A DNA stretch of 64,000 nucleotides from Rhizobium sp. 18065 (GCF_902706095.1 NZ_CACSJP010000001.1:1-64000), one strand, 5' to 3'. Numbered from the stretch's first letter, positions 25,963 to 37,227 are shown. A program made the numbers and translations. The notes: generated by a model from the letters alone, not told the origin.

Positions 25963-27549
25963 TCACATCAGGTGATGAAGCGCGGTGCGGTGGCGCATCA
26001 TCTCAGCAAGAATGGCGTGATCGCGATTGAGGGCGTCTCGTCGTACCATATCGGGTCTGACCTCGTTCATTCGCACTGCCATTGCCCGTCCGGCACTCCA
26101 GAAATCTGGGTAGCGGCCGGCGGCGACGGCTGTATGCAGCGCCGTGCCGAGCAGCACGGCATCGCAGCCGTCAGCTTTGCGGACCGTGCAGCCGGTCGCG
26201 TCGGCGTAGAGTTGCGACAGAAGCGGATGATGCGCCAGTCCACCGGCCAGCAGCAGTGTCTCGATCCGGGCAGGCCCCGAGGGCAGGCGGTCGATAATGT
26301 ATTTGACGCCGCAGGCCAATGCCACGCAGCTTCGCCAGTAGATCTGGCAAAGGCAGTCGAAACTCCGGTCGAGGCTCAAGCCCGCGATCGTTCCAGTCAA
26401 TCGCGGATCGGAAACCGGCGAGCGCGTTCCGTGAAAATCCGGCAAAACGGTGATCGGCAGTCCGTAGTCGGCGCCGTCCTGTTGAAGTTGCAGTTCGATA
26501 TAATCGAGGATGGTCCTGTGCCTTGCCTGGGTTGGCTCACCACCCTTCGGATGTGTGCTGACAATGTGGTCAAGCAGAGCGCCGGATGCGGATTGTCCGG
26601 CTTCCAGCAGCCAGAGATCGGGCACAGCAACATCGCGGAAGCTTCCCCAGCATCCCACTCCGGAAACCGGCTTGTCAAGCAGACGCACGATGCAGCTCGA
26701 GGTACCGGCGATCAGCACCGCGTGGCTTTCCAGCGTATCAGGCGTCGAACGGTCCGTGGCGCAAAACAGCGATACAGTGCCGGCATAGGCATCGATCAGG
26801 CCGGGCGCGACGAGGCAGTCTGTGGCAAGGCCGAGCGCATCGGCCGCTTCGGTCGTCAAATGCCCGACAGGCAGCATTGGCAGGCCTGACTTTTCCGGAA
26901 GTCCTGATTTTTCCGCGAGATCGTCAAGCCCGACACGGCGATAGAAGGCATCCGGGCGCTCACCCGGCGCGATGGTGCCATAACCCCACTTGGCCGCCAG
27001 CGGCGAGTGACCGCGACTGTTGATGCCTGTTGCTCGCCATGTCAGATAGTCCGCGAGGTCGAAGATCATCCCGGCTTGTTGCCAGGTTTCGGGCAAATGC
27101 CGCTTCAGCCACAGCAGCTTCGGAACCTGCATTTCGACCGACAGTCTACCGCCGAAGCGTTGCAGCAGCGGATCGTTGGTGCTGTTGCAGTCGTCGGTCT
27201 CGCGGATCGCCCGGTGATCCATCCACAAGATGGTGTCCAGCTTCTTTTGACCGGACGTCGAAACGGTCAGCGGCTTGCCATGCTTGTCTCTGACCACCAG
27301 GGAGCAGGTCGCGTCAAACCCGATGGCGGCCACATCTCGCGGCGAAAGCCCGGCTTCCGACAGTGCAGCCCTGACCGTGGTGCAAACGGCCGTCCAGATC
27401 TCGTCGCTGTCTTGTTCGAGGTGAAGGGGTTGTGACTGAAACAGCGAAATCGCAGTGACATGCCGGGCAATCTGGCGACCGTGAAGGTCGAAGACACCGG
27501 CACGCGCACTGCCCGTGCCGACGTCCACGGCGATGATGTGGTCATGCAT
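25963..27549 (-). CDS. FGGY-family carbohydrate kinase (ribulokinase-like)
   Basis: A 528-residue sugar kinase with the N-terminal phosphate-binding motif DVGTGSARAGVFD and the second ATP-site region LLLAGGLAHHPLLSQL. The sequence around FDATCSLVVRD, WMDHRAI and GTSSCIV fits the D-ribulokinase/FGGY-pentulose branch. It phosphorylates a ketose with ATP; the substrate cannot be read from motifs. It is the last gene of the smo locus and overlaps the HAD phosphatase gene by 8 bp. In this setting it would phosphorylate a ketose made by SmoS or MtlK, or a pentulose from arabitol. Confidence 0.85.
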   Translation of the reverse strand: MHDHIIAVDVGTGSARAGVFDLHGRQIARHVTAISLFQSQPLHLEQDSDEIWTAVCTTVRAALSEAGLSPRDVAAIGFDATCSLVVRDKHGKPLTVSTSGQKKLDTILWMDHRAIRETDDCNSTNDPLLQRFGGRLSVEMQVPKLLWLKRHLPETWQQAGMIFDLADYLTWRATGINSRGHSPLAAKWGYGTIAPGERPDAFYRRVGLDDLAEKSGLPEKSGLPMLPVGHLTTEAADALGLATDCLVAPGLIDAYAGTVSLFCATDRSTPDTLESHAVLIAGTSSCIVRLLDKPVSGVGCWGSFRDVAVPDLWLLEAGQSASGALLDHIVSTHPKGGEPTQARHRTILDYIELQLQQDGADYGLPITVLPDFHGTRSPVSDPRLTGTIAGLSLDRSFDCLCQIYWRSCVALACGVKYIIDRLPSGPARIETLLLAGGLAHHPLLSQLYADATGCTVRKADGCDAVLLGTALHTAVAAGRYPDFWSAGRAMAVRMNEVRPDMVRRDALNRDHAILAEMMRHRTALHHLM

Positions 27550-28243
27550 CCGGTTGGTCTTTCGGTCTCCTCACTGGAGCGACAAAGTGGAGCAATTTCT
27601 CCATCGCGTCAAATGCTTGCAGCGGCATCAGCGCTGCGAGTCCATCGCGATATGCAGATAGACCGGTATGCGAACCACCGGTAAACGCAAGCACATCCAT
27701 GCCCGCGGCACGGGCGGCCAGGATACCGGCCGGACTGTCCTCGATGACCAGGCAATCCGACGGCGCCGTACCCATCCTGTCTGCCGCATAGAGGAAGAGG
27801 TCAGGCGCCGGTTTGCCGTGTGCCACCATGCTTGCGCTGAAGATATGCGGCGAAAAGCGATCCAGCATGCCGGTTGCAGACAGACACAAGGCGATGCGTT
27901 CGCTCTGGCTAGACGAGGCCACGCACCAGCCGATACCCGCCTCTTCGAGCCCATCCAGGGCGGTATGGATGCCGGGTATCGGGCGCAGTTCATTCCGGAA
28001 GCGCGTATAGAGCATGTCTCGCATCCGGTTGAGAAACCCGTCGTCTATCTGAAGGCCGTATTCTTCGCTGACCAGGTTGCGCACGGTTGCCAGGCTGCGA
28101 CCGAGATATCGTTTTGCTGCACCTTCTTCGTCGATGGTGATGCCGGACATACCCAGCGTCTCGGTCAAAACCGACAGCGCGATCGGCTCGCTGTCAACGA
28201 GCACGCCATCGCAATCGAATATGATCAGCCGTTTCGCATCCAA
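27542..28243 (-). CDS. HAD-family sugar-phosphate phosphatase
   Basis: A 233-residue HAD hydrolase of the beta-phosphoglucomutase-like subclass. Motif I is FDCDGVLVDSEP (nucleophile D and acid two residues later), motif II CVASSSQSER, motif III K in HGKPAPD, motif IV VIEDSPAGI. It is close in pattern to phosphatases acting on sugar or polyol phosphates. It overlaps the kinase gene and lies 22 bp after mtlK, so it belongs to the polyol operon. Its substrate is not evident. Confidence 0.87.
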   Translation of the reverse strand: MDAKRLIIFDCDGVLVDSEPIALSVLTETLGMSGITIDEEGAAKRYLGRSLATVRNLVSEEYGLQIDDGFLNRMRDMLYTRFRNELRPIPGIHTALDGLEEAGIGWCVASSSQSERIALCLSATGMLDRFSPHIFSASMVAHGKPAPDLFLYAADRMGTAPSDCLVIEDSPAGILAARAAGMDVLAFTGGSHTGLSAYRDGLAALMPLQAFDAMEKLLHFVAPVRRPKDQPDA

Positions 28244-28265
28244 GGTCTTGGCCCTCTATCGGCCC

Positions 28266-29750
28266 TCAATCAGCCAGATGGCCATCAATGTAGCGTTTCA
28301 GTGTTTCAGCGGTGCCAATGGCGCGCAGTGTCTCCAAGGCTTTGCCGAATCGCTGGATAAACAATGGATTGGCGCCGACGTTACCGAAGATATCGGTCAG
28401 CGCAAGGAAGGCTTTCGGATCGCTGCGCGAGGCAATGGCTGCTGTCTGCAGTCTTTCGGCACTGGCATCGTTGAAGACGATGGCCTTGCCACTGTCCGAC
28501 GTTCCTTCGAAATAGCGGCACCACAGGGCAGACACCAGCGCCAGTCCGACAACGTCAAGTCCCTTGGCAAGGCGATCAGCGGTCGACGGCAGGATGAATT
28601 TCGGTTGGCGGTTCGATCCATCCTGCGCCAGACGCGGAATGGTGTCGCCGATCTTCGGATTGAGGAAGCGGCTTTCGATCAGCGTGAAATAGTCCTGCAG
28701 GCTGGTATTGGGCACCGGCGGAACGATCGGAATGATTTCCTCATTTTCGAGCTTGGCGAGATAACCCCGGATCAGCGGATTTTCCATGGATTCATGAACA
28801 AAATGAATGTCCATCAACGCTGCCGGATAGGCGATTGCAGCGTGGCCGCCATTCAGGATGCGCAGCTTCATCAGTTCGTAAGGGGCTACATCCTCAACGA
28901 ACGTGACGCCGACCTCCTCCAGTGCCGGGCGACCGAGCGGAAACTTGTCCTCCAGCACCCACTGCTTGAACTCCTCGCAGAACACCGGCCATTTGTCGTC
29001 AATGCCATATGTGTCGCGCGCAATGCCGATCTCGCGCTCGCCGGTCGCCGGTGTGATGCGGTCGACCATGGCGTTCGGGAAAGCGACATTGTCTTCGATC
29101 CAGTGGGCGAAATCGGGATCCGACATTTGTGCAAGCCCGGTTACAGTGGCTTCGGTAACTTCGCCATTGCCGGGAATGTTGTCGCAGCACATCACGGTGA
29201 ACGGCGGTGTCCCGGCGGCACGACGGACCTTGAGGCCGGCGATGATCAGGCCGAACACGCTCTTCGGATTGGCGGGATCATCAGCATCGGCGACCATGGC
29301 CGGATGGGTCGGATCAAATTTTCCGGTCGCCGGATCGATGAAATAGCCACCCTCGGTAATCGTCATCGACACGATCCGGATCGCGGGATCGGTCAGCGCG
29401 GCAACGATCCTGTCGAAGTCGGGCGCGGTGAGGATATCGGTCATCGGCCCCGTAACGGTCGCGGCACTACGATTGTTGTCCTGTTCGACCACAGTCGTCA
29501 GATAATCCTGCGAGGCCAGCTTTTCCTTCATCAGCCGGTCTGATGGCATGACACCAGCACCGAGAATGGCCCAGTCGAGATCCCGCCCCTTGTTGAACAA
29601 TTCATGGAGATAGATCGCTTGGTGCGCGCGGTGAAAATTGCCGACGCCGAAATGCAGGATGCCTGCCTTCAACTGCTCGCGGCGATAGGCCGGAACGGTT
29701 GCGGTCGCTTCAATTTCGGCAAGATTTGCCAGCGATAGGGTGTGTGTCAT
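28266..29750 (-). CDS. mtlK: Mannitol 2-dehydrogenase
   Basis: A 494-residue zinc-independent long-chain polyol dehydrogenase. Characteristic blocks are LHFGVGNFHRAHQA near the NAD site, VSMTITEGGYF, MCCDNIPGNG and the catalytic-lysine region LKLRILNGGHAAIAY. It oxidises D-mannitol to D-fructose with NAD+ in the cytoplasm. Length and motifs match the MtlK of the Sinorhizobium smo/mtlK locus, and the gene sits in the same place, after smoS (52 bp gap). Confidence 0.94.
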   Translation of the reverse strand: MTHTLSLANLAEIEATATVPAYRREQLKAGILHFGVGNFHRAHQAIYLHELFNKGRDLDWAILGAGVMPSDRLMKEKLASQDYLTTVVEQDNNRSAATVTGPMTDILTAPDFDRIVAALTDPAIRIVSMTITEGGYFIDPATGKFDPTHPAMVADADDPANPKSVFGLIIAGLKVRRAAGTPPFTVMCCDNIPGNGEVTEATVTGLAQMSDPDFAHWIEDNVAFPNAMVDRITPATGEREIGIARDTYGIDDKWPVFCEEFKQWVLEDKFPLGRPALEEVGVTFVEDVAPYELMKLRILNGGHAAIAYPAALMDIHFVHESMENPLIRGYLAKLENEEIIPIVPPVPNTSLQDYFTLIESRFLNPKIGDTIPRLAQDGSNRQPKFILPSTADRLAKGLDVVGLALVSALWCRYFEGTSDSGKAIVFNDASAERLQTAAIASRSDPKAFLALTDIFGNVGANPLFIQRFGKALETLRAIGTAETLKRYIDGHLAD

Positions 29751-29802
29751 GTCACGGTCCTCGGGGTGCGAGACGTCAGTCTTGAGGCAAGTGCCGGGGC
29801 GC

Positions 29803-30587
29803 TCAGCTCATCCAGTTGCCGCCGTCGACATTGTATGTCTGGGCGACGATGTAGTCGGCTTCGGGCGAGGCAAGAAAAATTGCCATGCCGGTCAGATCCT
29901 CGGCGCGGCCCATGCGGCCAAAGGGTACAGCCTCGCCAACCAGCTTCTTCTTTTCGCCGCGCGGCCGGTTTTCATGCTTTGCAAACAGTGCATCGACGCC
30001 GTCCCAATGCTCGCCATCGACCACGCCGGGCGCGATGGCATTGACGTTGATGCCATGCTTGATCAGGTCGAGACCGGCCGATTGCGTGAGCGAGATGACC
30101 GCAGCCTTGGTGGCGCAATAGACTGCGACCAAAGCTTCGCCGCGGCGGCCCGCCTGGCTGGCCATGTTGATGATCTTGCCGCCCTGGCCACGGGCTATCA
30201 TCGATCTGGCGGCCGCCTGCAGCATGAACAGCGTACCGGCGACATTGATCGCAAACAGGCGGTCGTAGCTCGCGCGGCTGATCTCTGTGATCGGTGCCAG
30301 ATCGAAGAGAGCGGCATTGTTGATCAGGATGTCGAGGCTGCCGGTCTTTTCCTCGATCTTGATGACGGCAGCCTCGATCGAAGACTGGTCGGTGACATCC
30401 AGAAGAACCGGATAGGCATTGGACCCAATCTCGCTGGCCGTTTCGCTGGCCCGGGCAAAATCGATATCGGCAATGGCGACGGTTGCACCTTCGCGGACAT
30501 AGGCTTCCGCAAAGGCACGGCCGATGCCACGGGCAGAACCCGTGATCAGCGCCGATTTTCCAGTCAGCCTGCCAGCGAACTTGTCCG

Positions 30588-30591
<4 letters not shown>
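29803..30591 (-). CDS. smoS: Sorbitol dehydrogenase (SDR family)
   Basis: A 262-residue short-chain dehydrogenase with NAD motif [15 protein letters not shown], and the catalytic YCATK motif preceded by serine in NMASQAG. An aspartate after the second strand (ADID) predicts NAD+ rather than NADP+. It oxidises sorbitol to fructose, or galactitol/L-iditol as in SmoS of Rhodobacter. The start overlaps the smoK stop (ATGA), so it is coupled to the transporter ATPase. Confidence 0.92.
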
Positions 30592-31586
<995 letters not shown>

Positions 31587-31597
31587 TGTGGTCTTCC

Positions 31598-32422
31598 TTA
31601 TTTGACGGCGCCGAAGGTCAAGCCGCGGACAAGCTGTTTCTGGCTGAACCAGCCAAGGATCACGATCGGGGCGATGGCCAGTGTCGAGGCGGCGGACAAT
31701 TTGGCCCAGAAAAGCCCCTGTGGAGAGGAGAAGGAGGCGATGAACGCGGTCAGAGGAGCCGCATTCGTCGTCGTCAGCCGGATCGTCCAGAATGCCTCGT
31801 TCCAGGCGAGAATGATGTTGAGCAGCATGGTGGAGGCGATGCCGGGGATCGCCATTGGCGTGAGGACGTAGACGATCTCGCCCCACAGTGATGCGCCGTC
31901 CATGCGGGCAGCCTCCAGGATCTCGCCTGGAATCTCGCGGAAGTAGGTGTAGAGCATCCAGATGACGATCGGCAGATTGATCAGCATCAGCATGATGGTC
32001 AGGCCGATACGGGTGTCGAGCAGCGATGTGTCGCGGAAGATCAGGTAGATCGGCACGAGCACGGCAACCGACGGCATCATCTTTGTCGACAACATCCACA
32101 TCAGGATGTCCTTGGTGCGCTTGGTTGGCGAAAAGGCCATGGCCCAGGCCGATGGGATCGCGACGAGAAGCGCCAGGATGGTCGAGCCGACCGAGATGAT
32201 CACCGAGTTCATGAAGGGTTTGAAATAATCGCGCTGAGTCTGCACCGTGACGTAGTTTTCCAGCGTGAAGGATGGAATCAGCCGGAAGCCCTGGATCGCT
32301 TCGGTCTCGGTCTTCAGAGACGTGATGATCGTGTAGAGGATGGGGAAGAAGATCACCATCGCGAGAATCCATGCGACGGCCGTGAAGGCGATCTTGCGCT
32401 GGGTCGAGACTGTGCGGGCCAT
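31598..32422 (-). CDS. smoG: Polyol ABC transporter permease
   Basis: A 274-residue MalG-type permease with six predicted membrane helices and the cytoplasmic EAA loop ([14 protein letters not shown]) that docks to the ATPase. It starts 12 bp after smoF on the same strand. Together with SmoF it makes the membrane channel of the sorbitol/mannitol importer. Confidence 0.95.
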   Translation of the reverse strand: MARTVSTQRKIAFTAVAWILAMVIFFPILYTIITSLKTETEAIQGFRLIPSFTLENYVTVQTQRDYFKPFMNSVIISVGSTILALLVAIPSAWAMAFSPTKRTKDILMWMLSTKMMPSVAVLVPIYLIFRDTSLLDTRIGLTIMLMLINLPIVIWMLYTYFREIPGEILEAARMDGASLWGEIVYVLTPMAIPGIASTMLLNIILAWNEAFWTIRLTTTNAAPLTAFIASFSSPQGLFWAKLSAASTLAIAPIVILGWFSQKQLVRGLTFGAVK

Positions 32423-32434
32423 GATGTCTTCTCC

Positions 32435-33307
32435 TTAGCGGTCGAGGTTCTTGCCGACGGCGCGCATCAGGAAGAAGGCGACGATGTTGGCGAGGATGAC
32501 TGCAATGATGCCGCCTGCGGATGCACCGCCGACATCGTAGCCGAGCAGGGCCGTGCGGTAGATGAGGAACGGCAGGTTGGTGGAGGCATAGCCCGGGCCG
32601 CCATTGGTCGTGACGAGGATCTCTGCATAAACGCCGAGCAGGAAGATCGTCTGGATCAGGATGACGACGGTGATCGCACGCGCCAGATGCGGCAGGGTCA
32701 GGTAGATGAAATGGCTGATGAAACCGGCACCGTCCATCTCGGCCGCTTCCTTCTGTTCACCGTCCAGAGACTGAAGAGCGGTCAGCAGAATGAGCGTCGC
32801 AAATGGCAGCCATTGCCACGCGACGATGACGATGATCGAAAACAGCGGATATTGCCCGAACCAGTCGACCGGCTGGAGGCCGAACGCCCTATTGATATCG
32901 GCCAGCACGCCGTAGCCGGGATGCATGATCATGTTCTTCCATACCAGCGCTGCAACCGGCGGCATGACGAAGAAGGGCGAGATGATCAGGATACGGACAA
33001 TGCCTTGGCCGAACATTGGCTGGTCGAGCAAAAGGGCGATAGCGATGCCGCCGACCACGGTGATCAATAGAACGCCGCCGACGATCAGCAGGGTGTTCCA
33101 GATCGACTGGAAGAAGGCAGGATCGGTATAGAAATATTTGTAGTTGAACAGGCCTGCGAAGCTGACATTGCCTGGATTAAGCAGATTGTAGTTCTGGAAC
33201 GAGAACCACAGCGTCATCGCCAGCGGCACGATCATCCAGACGAGAAGAAGACCGACGGACGGCGCCATCATGAGACGCGACAGCGTCCGTGTGTTGTGCG
33301 TAGCCAT
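32435..33307 (-). CDS. smoF: Polyol ABC transporter permease
   Basis: A 290-residue MalF-type permease, read from the ATG at 33307 ([14 protein letters not shown]); a GTG nine codons upstream is less likely. It has six membrane helices and the EAA loop [13 protein letters not shown]. It follows smoE after about 180 bp, a common spacing where a binding-protein gene is separated from less-expressed permease genes. Confidence 0.94.
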   Translation of the reverse strand: MATHNTRTLSRLMMAPSVGLLLVWMIVPLAMTLWFSFQNYNLLNPGNVSFAGLFNYKYFYTDPAFFQSIWNTLLIVGGVLLITVVGGIAIALLLDQPMFGQGIVRILIISPFFVMPPVAALVWKNMIMHPGYGVLADINRAFGLQPVDWFGQYPLFSIIVIVAWQWLPFATLILLTALQSLDGEQKEAAEMDGAGFISHFIYLTLPHLARAITVVILIQTIFLLGVYAEILVTTNGGPGYASTNLPFLIYRTALLGYDVGGASAGGIIAVILANIVAFFLMRAVGKNLDR

Positions 33308-33488
33308 GGAAGAACCCACCCTGATGGCCAACACGCGCGGCTGAATTGGCCGGCTGCGTCAGCTCGTTTTCTTGTGTCGGCCAAAATGGCCCGAAGCATC
33401 CGCGCCGAACGGCAGGAGAGGCGCGTTGAACTTTTGATGTCGCCGCCCGGATCGCGATCCGGACGGCTTCATTTCCTTCGGGAGGAAA

Positions 33489-34802
33489 TTACTTGATGTA
33501 ACCGCCGCGGGTCATTTCGCGCTCGGTGACCTGCTGGGCCTGTGCGAGAGCATCGTCGACCGACATCTGGCCTGCCAGCGCTGCAGAGAACAGCTGGCCG
33601 ACGGTCGTGCCGAGACCCTGGAACTCCGGAATGGCGACGAACTGCACGCCGACATAAGGCACCGGCTTGACGGTCGGGTTCTTCGGATCAGCCGCATTGA
33701 TGCTGTCGAGCGTCATCTTGGCGAAAGGAGCCGCCTTCTGGTACTCGGCATTTTCATAGAGCGAGGTGCGCGTGCCCGGAGGAACGTTGGCCCAGCCTTC
33801 CTTGGAAGCGACGAGGTTTGCGTATTCCTTGCCGGTTGCCCAGGCGATGAACTTCTCGGCGGAAGCGGTCTTCTGCGAGCCGGCCGGGATGGCGAGGTTC
33901 CAAGCCCAGAGCCAGTTGCCACGCTTGCCGAGGCCGGTGTCCGGAGCCAGAGCGAAGCCGACCTTGTCGGCAACAGTCGAGTCCTTCGGGTTGGTCACGA
34001 AAGAGGCGGCGACGGTGGCGTCGATCCACATGCCGCACTTGCCCTGCTGGAAAAGCGCCAGGTTTTCGTTGAAGCCGTTCGACGAAGCGCCCTGCGGGCC
34101 AGCGTCGTTCATCAGCTTGACATACATGTCGAGCGTGTTCTTCCATTCAGGCTGGTCGAACTGCGGCTTCCAGTTTTCGTCGAACCAGCGTGCGCCGAAA
34201 GCATTCGACGTTGCCGTGAGGAACGCCATGTTTTCGCCCCAGCCGGCCTTGCCGCGAAGGCAAATGCCGTTGATGCCGGCTTCGCGGTCGGTCATCTTGC
34301 GAGCGGCCTCGCCGATGAATTCCCAGGTCGGCGCGTCAGGCATGGTCAAGCCAGCCTTTTCCATCAGGTCGCGACGGTACATGACCATGGAGCTTTCACC
34401 GTAGAACGGTGCGGCATAGAGCTTGCTGTCGTCACCGGTAAGGCCCGAACGGATAGCCGGCAGCAGATCGTCGACGTCATAGTCCGCGCCGAGATTGTCG
34501 AGCGGCAGAAGCCAGCCCTGCTTGGCCCAGATCGGAACTTCATAGGTGCCGATCGTCATGATGTCGTACTGGCCGCCCTTGGTCGCGATGTCGGTGGTGA
34601 CACGCTCACGCAGGACGTTTTCTTCCAGCGTGACCCATTCGACCTGGATGTCGGGGTTCTTCGCGGTGAATTCCGACGTCAGACCCTGCATACGGATCAT
34701 GTCGCCATTGTTTACGGTCGCGATGGTGAGGGTTTCGGCAGATGCCATGCCCGCAAGGGCGAGAGCTGAGCATGCGCCCAGCAGAAAAGTCTTCAATTTC
34801 AT
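33489..34802 (-). CDS. smoE: Periplasmic polyol-binding protein
   Basis: A 437-residue solute-binding protein of the MalE type. The signal peptide ends at GMASA-ETL (about residue 22). The mature part starts LTIATVNNGDMIRMQG and includes the YDIMTIGTYEVPIWA and YGESSMVMYRRDL stretches typical of sorbitol/mannitol-binding proteins. It delivers polyols to SmoFG. It is the first gene after the putative SmoC-controlled promoter. Confidence 0.95.
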   Translation of the reverse strand: MKLKTFLLGACSALALAGMASAETLTIATVNNGDMIRMQGLTSEFTAKNPDIQVEWVTLEENVLRERVTTDIATKGGQYDIMTIGTYEVPIWAKQGWLLPLDNLGADYDVDDLLPAIRSGLTGDDSKLYAAPFYGESSMVMYRRDLMEKAGLTMPDAPTWEFIGEAARKMTDREAGINGICLRGKAGWGENMAFLTATSNAFGARWFDENWKPQFDQPEWKNTLDMYVKLMNDAGPQGASSNGFNENLALFQQGKCGMWIDATVAASFVTNPKDSTVADKVGFALAPDTGLGKRGNWLWAWNLAIPAGSQKTASAEKFIAWATGKEYANLVASKEGWANVPPGTRTSLYENAEYQKAAPFAKMTLDSINAADPKNPTVKPVPYVGVQFVAIPEFQGLGTTVGQLFSAALAGQMSVDDALAQAQQVTEREMTRGGYIK

Positions 34803-34839
34803 GTCTTCCTCCCAGAAGAGAACTGAGCATTAGCTTTGC

Positions 34840-34884
34840 TCATGGGCAATTACTCACTTCATGGGCAGCGAAAGTCAATGGGCA
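34840..34884 (-). promoter_or_regulatory. smoE promoter with three TGCCCAT repeats (candidate SmoC operators)
   Basis: On the minus strand TTGACT (34878-34873), an 18-bp spacer and AGTAAT (34854-34849) form a sigma-70-like promoter. The word TGCCCATGA occurs at 34867-34859 and 34848-34840, and TGCCCATTGA at 34884-34875, so three direct repeats 16-19 bp apart lie over and beside the promoter. Repeats in this place suit the SorC-type regulator encoded next door. Confidence 0.55.
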
Positions 34885-34953
34885 TTCCATGCTGCAATGC
34901 CGCACAGAATACTCAGTCTATTGAAATGAAAGGATTTAATTTAATCGTTGAGC

Positions 34954-35907
34954 TCAATTCTTGAGCAGATAACGCGCAGCGTCTTCGTCCGTGATCAGTC
35001 CGTTGATGTGCCTACCACGCGCCGCAGCGCGGATGGCGGCATGTTTACGTTGGCCGCGGGCCATGCCAATCACCGTCGAGGTGTCACGCGAGGGAATGGC
35101 AAGGCTTGCCACCCGTTCGTTGACAGGGTCATCAAGCAGGCGGCCATCGGGGCCAAAGATCCAGCCGCAGATCTCACCGGTCGCGCCCGCCGTCAGCAGC
35201 GCCTCCATCTCGTCTTGCTGCAGGAACCCGTCCAGCAGGAGGGGCGCATTGAGCGTCATCTCGCCGATGCCGACGAAGGCAGCATCGGATGATTTGCCGA
35301 GTTCGATCGTTGGGGCGACCAGCGGCTGGCGATGCAGGAGATCGCGCTCTTCGCGTGAGGACACGATAACCGGGAGAGGCATGGGAAAATGCCGCGCCTT
35401 GACCGCATCCGCCATCGAAAAGATGACGTTGAAATAGGCGGCCGAGCCATCCGGGCTGATATTGCCGGTCAGCGAAACAATCTTGTGCTGCGGACACTCC
35501 ATGGGCGAGAGCTGATCGACCATGGCGCGCAGCGTGCGTCCCGTTCCCATGGCGATGACCAGCGGATCGGGCTGTTTCAGCCATCGTTCCAGTTCGGCAG
35601 CACCGGCTTCTGCCACGCCGACCGTTGCCGAATCGGAAGCAGGGTCACTGGGGACGATTTCGACATGCTTGAGACCGTATTTCTCTTTGACCGCCTCGCC
35701 AAGTTCGAGGCAGGCAGCAATCGGATGGTCGAGCCGGACCTTGATCAGCTTTTCGGCAACCGAAAGGGAGACGAGTCTTTGCGCACTCTGGCGCGAGATA
35801 CCCATTGCAACCGCGATCTCGTCCTGGGTTCGACCGGCGACATAGTATAGCCAGCCTGCCCTTGCCGCATCATCGAGCCGCGTTTGGCCTTCCTGTCGCT
35901 TTGCCAT
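34954..35907 (-). CDS. smoC: SorC/DeoR-type sugar-binding transcriptional regulator
   Basis: A 317-residue regulator with an N-terminal helix-turn-helix (about 20-50, RTQDEIAVAMGISRQSAQRLV) and the SorC-family effector domain (about 60-310) with MGTGRTLRAMVD and GNISPDGSA. It should sense a polyol or sugar phosphate and control the smo operon. It lies directly upstream of smoE on the same strand with 150 bp between, where the repeats at 34840-34884 are found. Confidence 0.88.
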   Translation of the reverse strand: MAKRQEGQTRLDDAARAGWLYYVAGRTQDEIAVAMGISRQSAQRLVSLSVAEKLIKVRLDHPIAACLELGEAVKEKYGLKHVEIVPSDPASDSATVGVAEAGAAELERWLKQPDPLVIAMGTGRTLRAMVDQLSPMECPQHKIVSLTGNISPDGSAAYFNVIFSMADAVKARHFPMPLPVIVSSREERDLLHRQPLVAPTIELGKSSDAAFVGIGEMTLNAPLLLDGFLQQDEMEALLTAGATGEICGWIFGPDGRLLDDPVNERVASLAIPSRDTSTVIGMARGQRKHAAIRAAARGRHINGLITDEDAARYLLKN

Positions 35908-35959
35908 CGAGATTGGACCACCCTTTCAAGACCAGTGCTGCCAATTTTAACCGCGGCTG

Positions 35960-36970
35960 TCAAATTGCCGAAGCCGCCTCAAGCCTTGCAAGATGTAAAT
36001 CTGCAGGTCTGATCATTTGCGTGAACCAGTCGATTGTGTGGCGCAGACCTTGTTCCAGGGGAATTTCAGGCCGCCAGTCGAGAAATTCGACAGCGCGGTG
36101 GATATCCGGTTGCCGCCGCCGTGGGTCATCGATCGGCAGGGGCAGATAGACCACATCCTTGCCGGTCGGGATTTCGCGCTGGACCATTGCGGCCAGTTCG
36201 CGGATGCTGAATTCGTTCGGATTGCCCAGGTTGATCGGCAATGCCGGATTGGGTTCTCGTTCCATCATCGCGACCAGCCCGCGGATCATGTCGGAGACAT
36301 AGCAGAAGGAGCGGGTCTGATGCCCCGTTCCATAGAGGGTCAGTGCGCGGCCGGTCAGAGCCTGGACAACCAGATTGGACACGATCCGTCCATCATCGGG
36401 CTGCATGCGCGGACCATAGGTGTTGAACAGCCTGGCGACGCGCGCATCCACACGTCCGAGGCGAAAGAGATCGAAACAAAGGGCTTCCGCAGCACGTTTG
36501 CCCTCGTCGTAGCAGGCGCGTGGACCTGTACAATTGACCGAGCCGCGGTAATCCTCCGTTTGGGGATGAACTTCGGGATCACCATAGATTTCGCTGGTCG
36601 ATGCTTGCAGGAAGCGGGCACCATGCTGTTCGGCGAGCAGCAGAAGATTGCCGGTGCCTTTCACGCAGGTCATCATCGTGTGAAACGGATCGGCCTGGTA
36701 GCTAGGCGGCGATGCCGCGCAGGCAAGATTGTAGATTCTGTCGATCTCCTGGCCGATTTCAAGCGGATCGCAAATGTCGTGCTCGATCAGGAAGAAGCGC
36801 GGATTATCGCGCAGATGGGCAATATTCTGAAGTGACCCGGTCAAGAAGGAATCGACGCATAGGACCCTGTGGCCATGTCCCAGCAGCACTTCGCAGAGAT
36901 GGGAACCGAGAAAGCCTGCACCACCCGCCACGACTGTTGTGTTGCGGCGACTCCCGTCCTGGATCTGCAA
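35960..36970 (-). CDS. UDP-glucuronate decarboxylase-like NAD-dependent epimerase/dehydratase
   Basis: A 336-residue extended SDR. The NAD motif GGAGFLGSH is near residue 17, the catalytic region reads QASTSEIYGDPE, and the active-site pair is Y and K in YDEGKR. LACAASPPSYQADP and RIFNTYGPRM-like blocks (here RLFNTYGPRMQPDDGR) mark the UDP-xylose synthase branch. It would make UDP-xylose for surface polysaccharide. It is not near other polysaccharide genes; neighbours are smoC and, divergently, the riboswitch operon. Confidence 0.87.
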   Translation of the reverse strand: MQIQDGSRRNTTVVAGGAGFLGSHLCEVLLGHGHRVLCVDSFLTGSLQNIAHLRDNPRFFLIEHDICDPLEIGQEIDRIYNLACAASPPSYQADPFHTMMTCVKGTGNLLLLAEQHGARFLQASTSEIYGDPEVHPQTEDYRGSVNCTGPRACYDEGKRAAEALCFDLFRLGRVDARVARLFNTYGPRMQPDDGRIVSNLVVQALTGRALTLYGTGHQTRSFCYVSDMIRGLVAMMEREPNPALPINLGNPNEFSIRELAAMVQREIPTGKDVVYLPLPIDDPRRRQPDIHRAVEFLDWRPEIPLEQGLRHTIDWFTQMIRPADLHLARLEAASAI

Positions 36971-37227
36971 AATCGGCTACTCCTGCAATTGTACGAATAC
37001 GCATAGTCTCTTTCGCGGAAAGACATCCTTGGTGGACCTGCCCGCGCCAGTATCTCGATAGACCTATCAGGGAAATGGCCGGAAAAACACGCCACTGACG
37101 TATGCTCTGCGGCGGTAAGGCAATTAGTCCAAGATTATTTACAACTTGATCGCGACCCTCTGGCCGGTGTCGGTAGATCGGCGTTCATTGAAATTGCTAC
37201 GTTTTAAGAATTTGCTGGACAACATAT

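Noticed and set aside
26082-27435. Plus-strand frames inside the FGGY kinase gene
   Set aside because: They are high-GC shadow frames opposite a clear kinase gene.
31587-32372. Long upstream extension of the smoK frame
   Set aside because: It lies antisense-free but fully inside smoG in another frame and gives no sensible protein; MGSITLQNV is the normal ATPase start.
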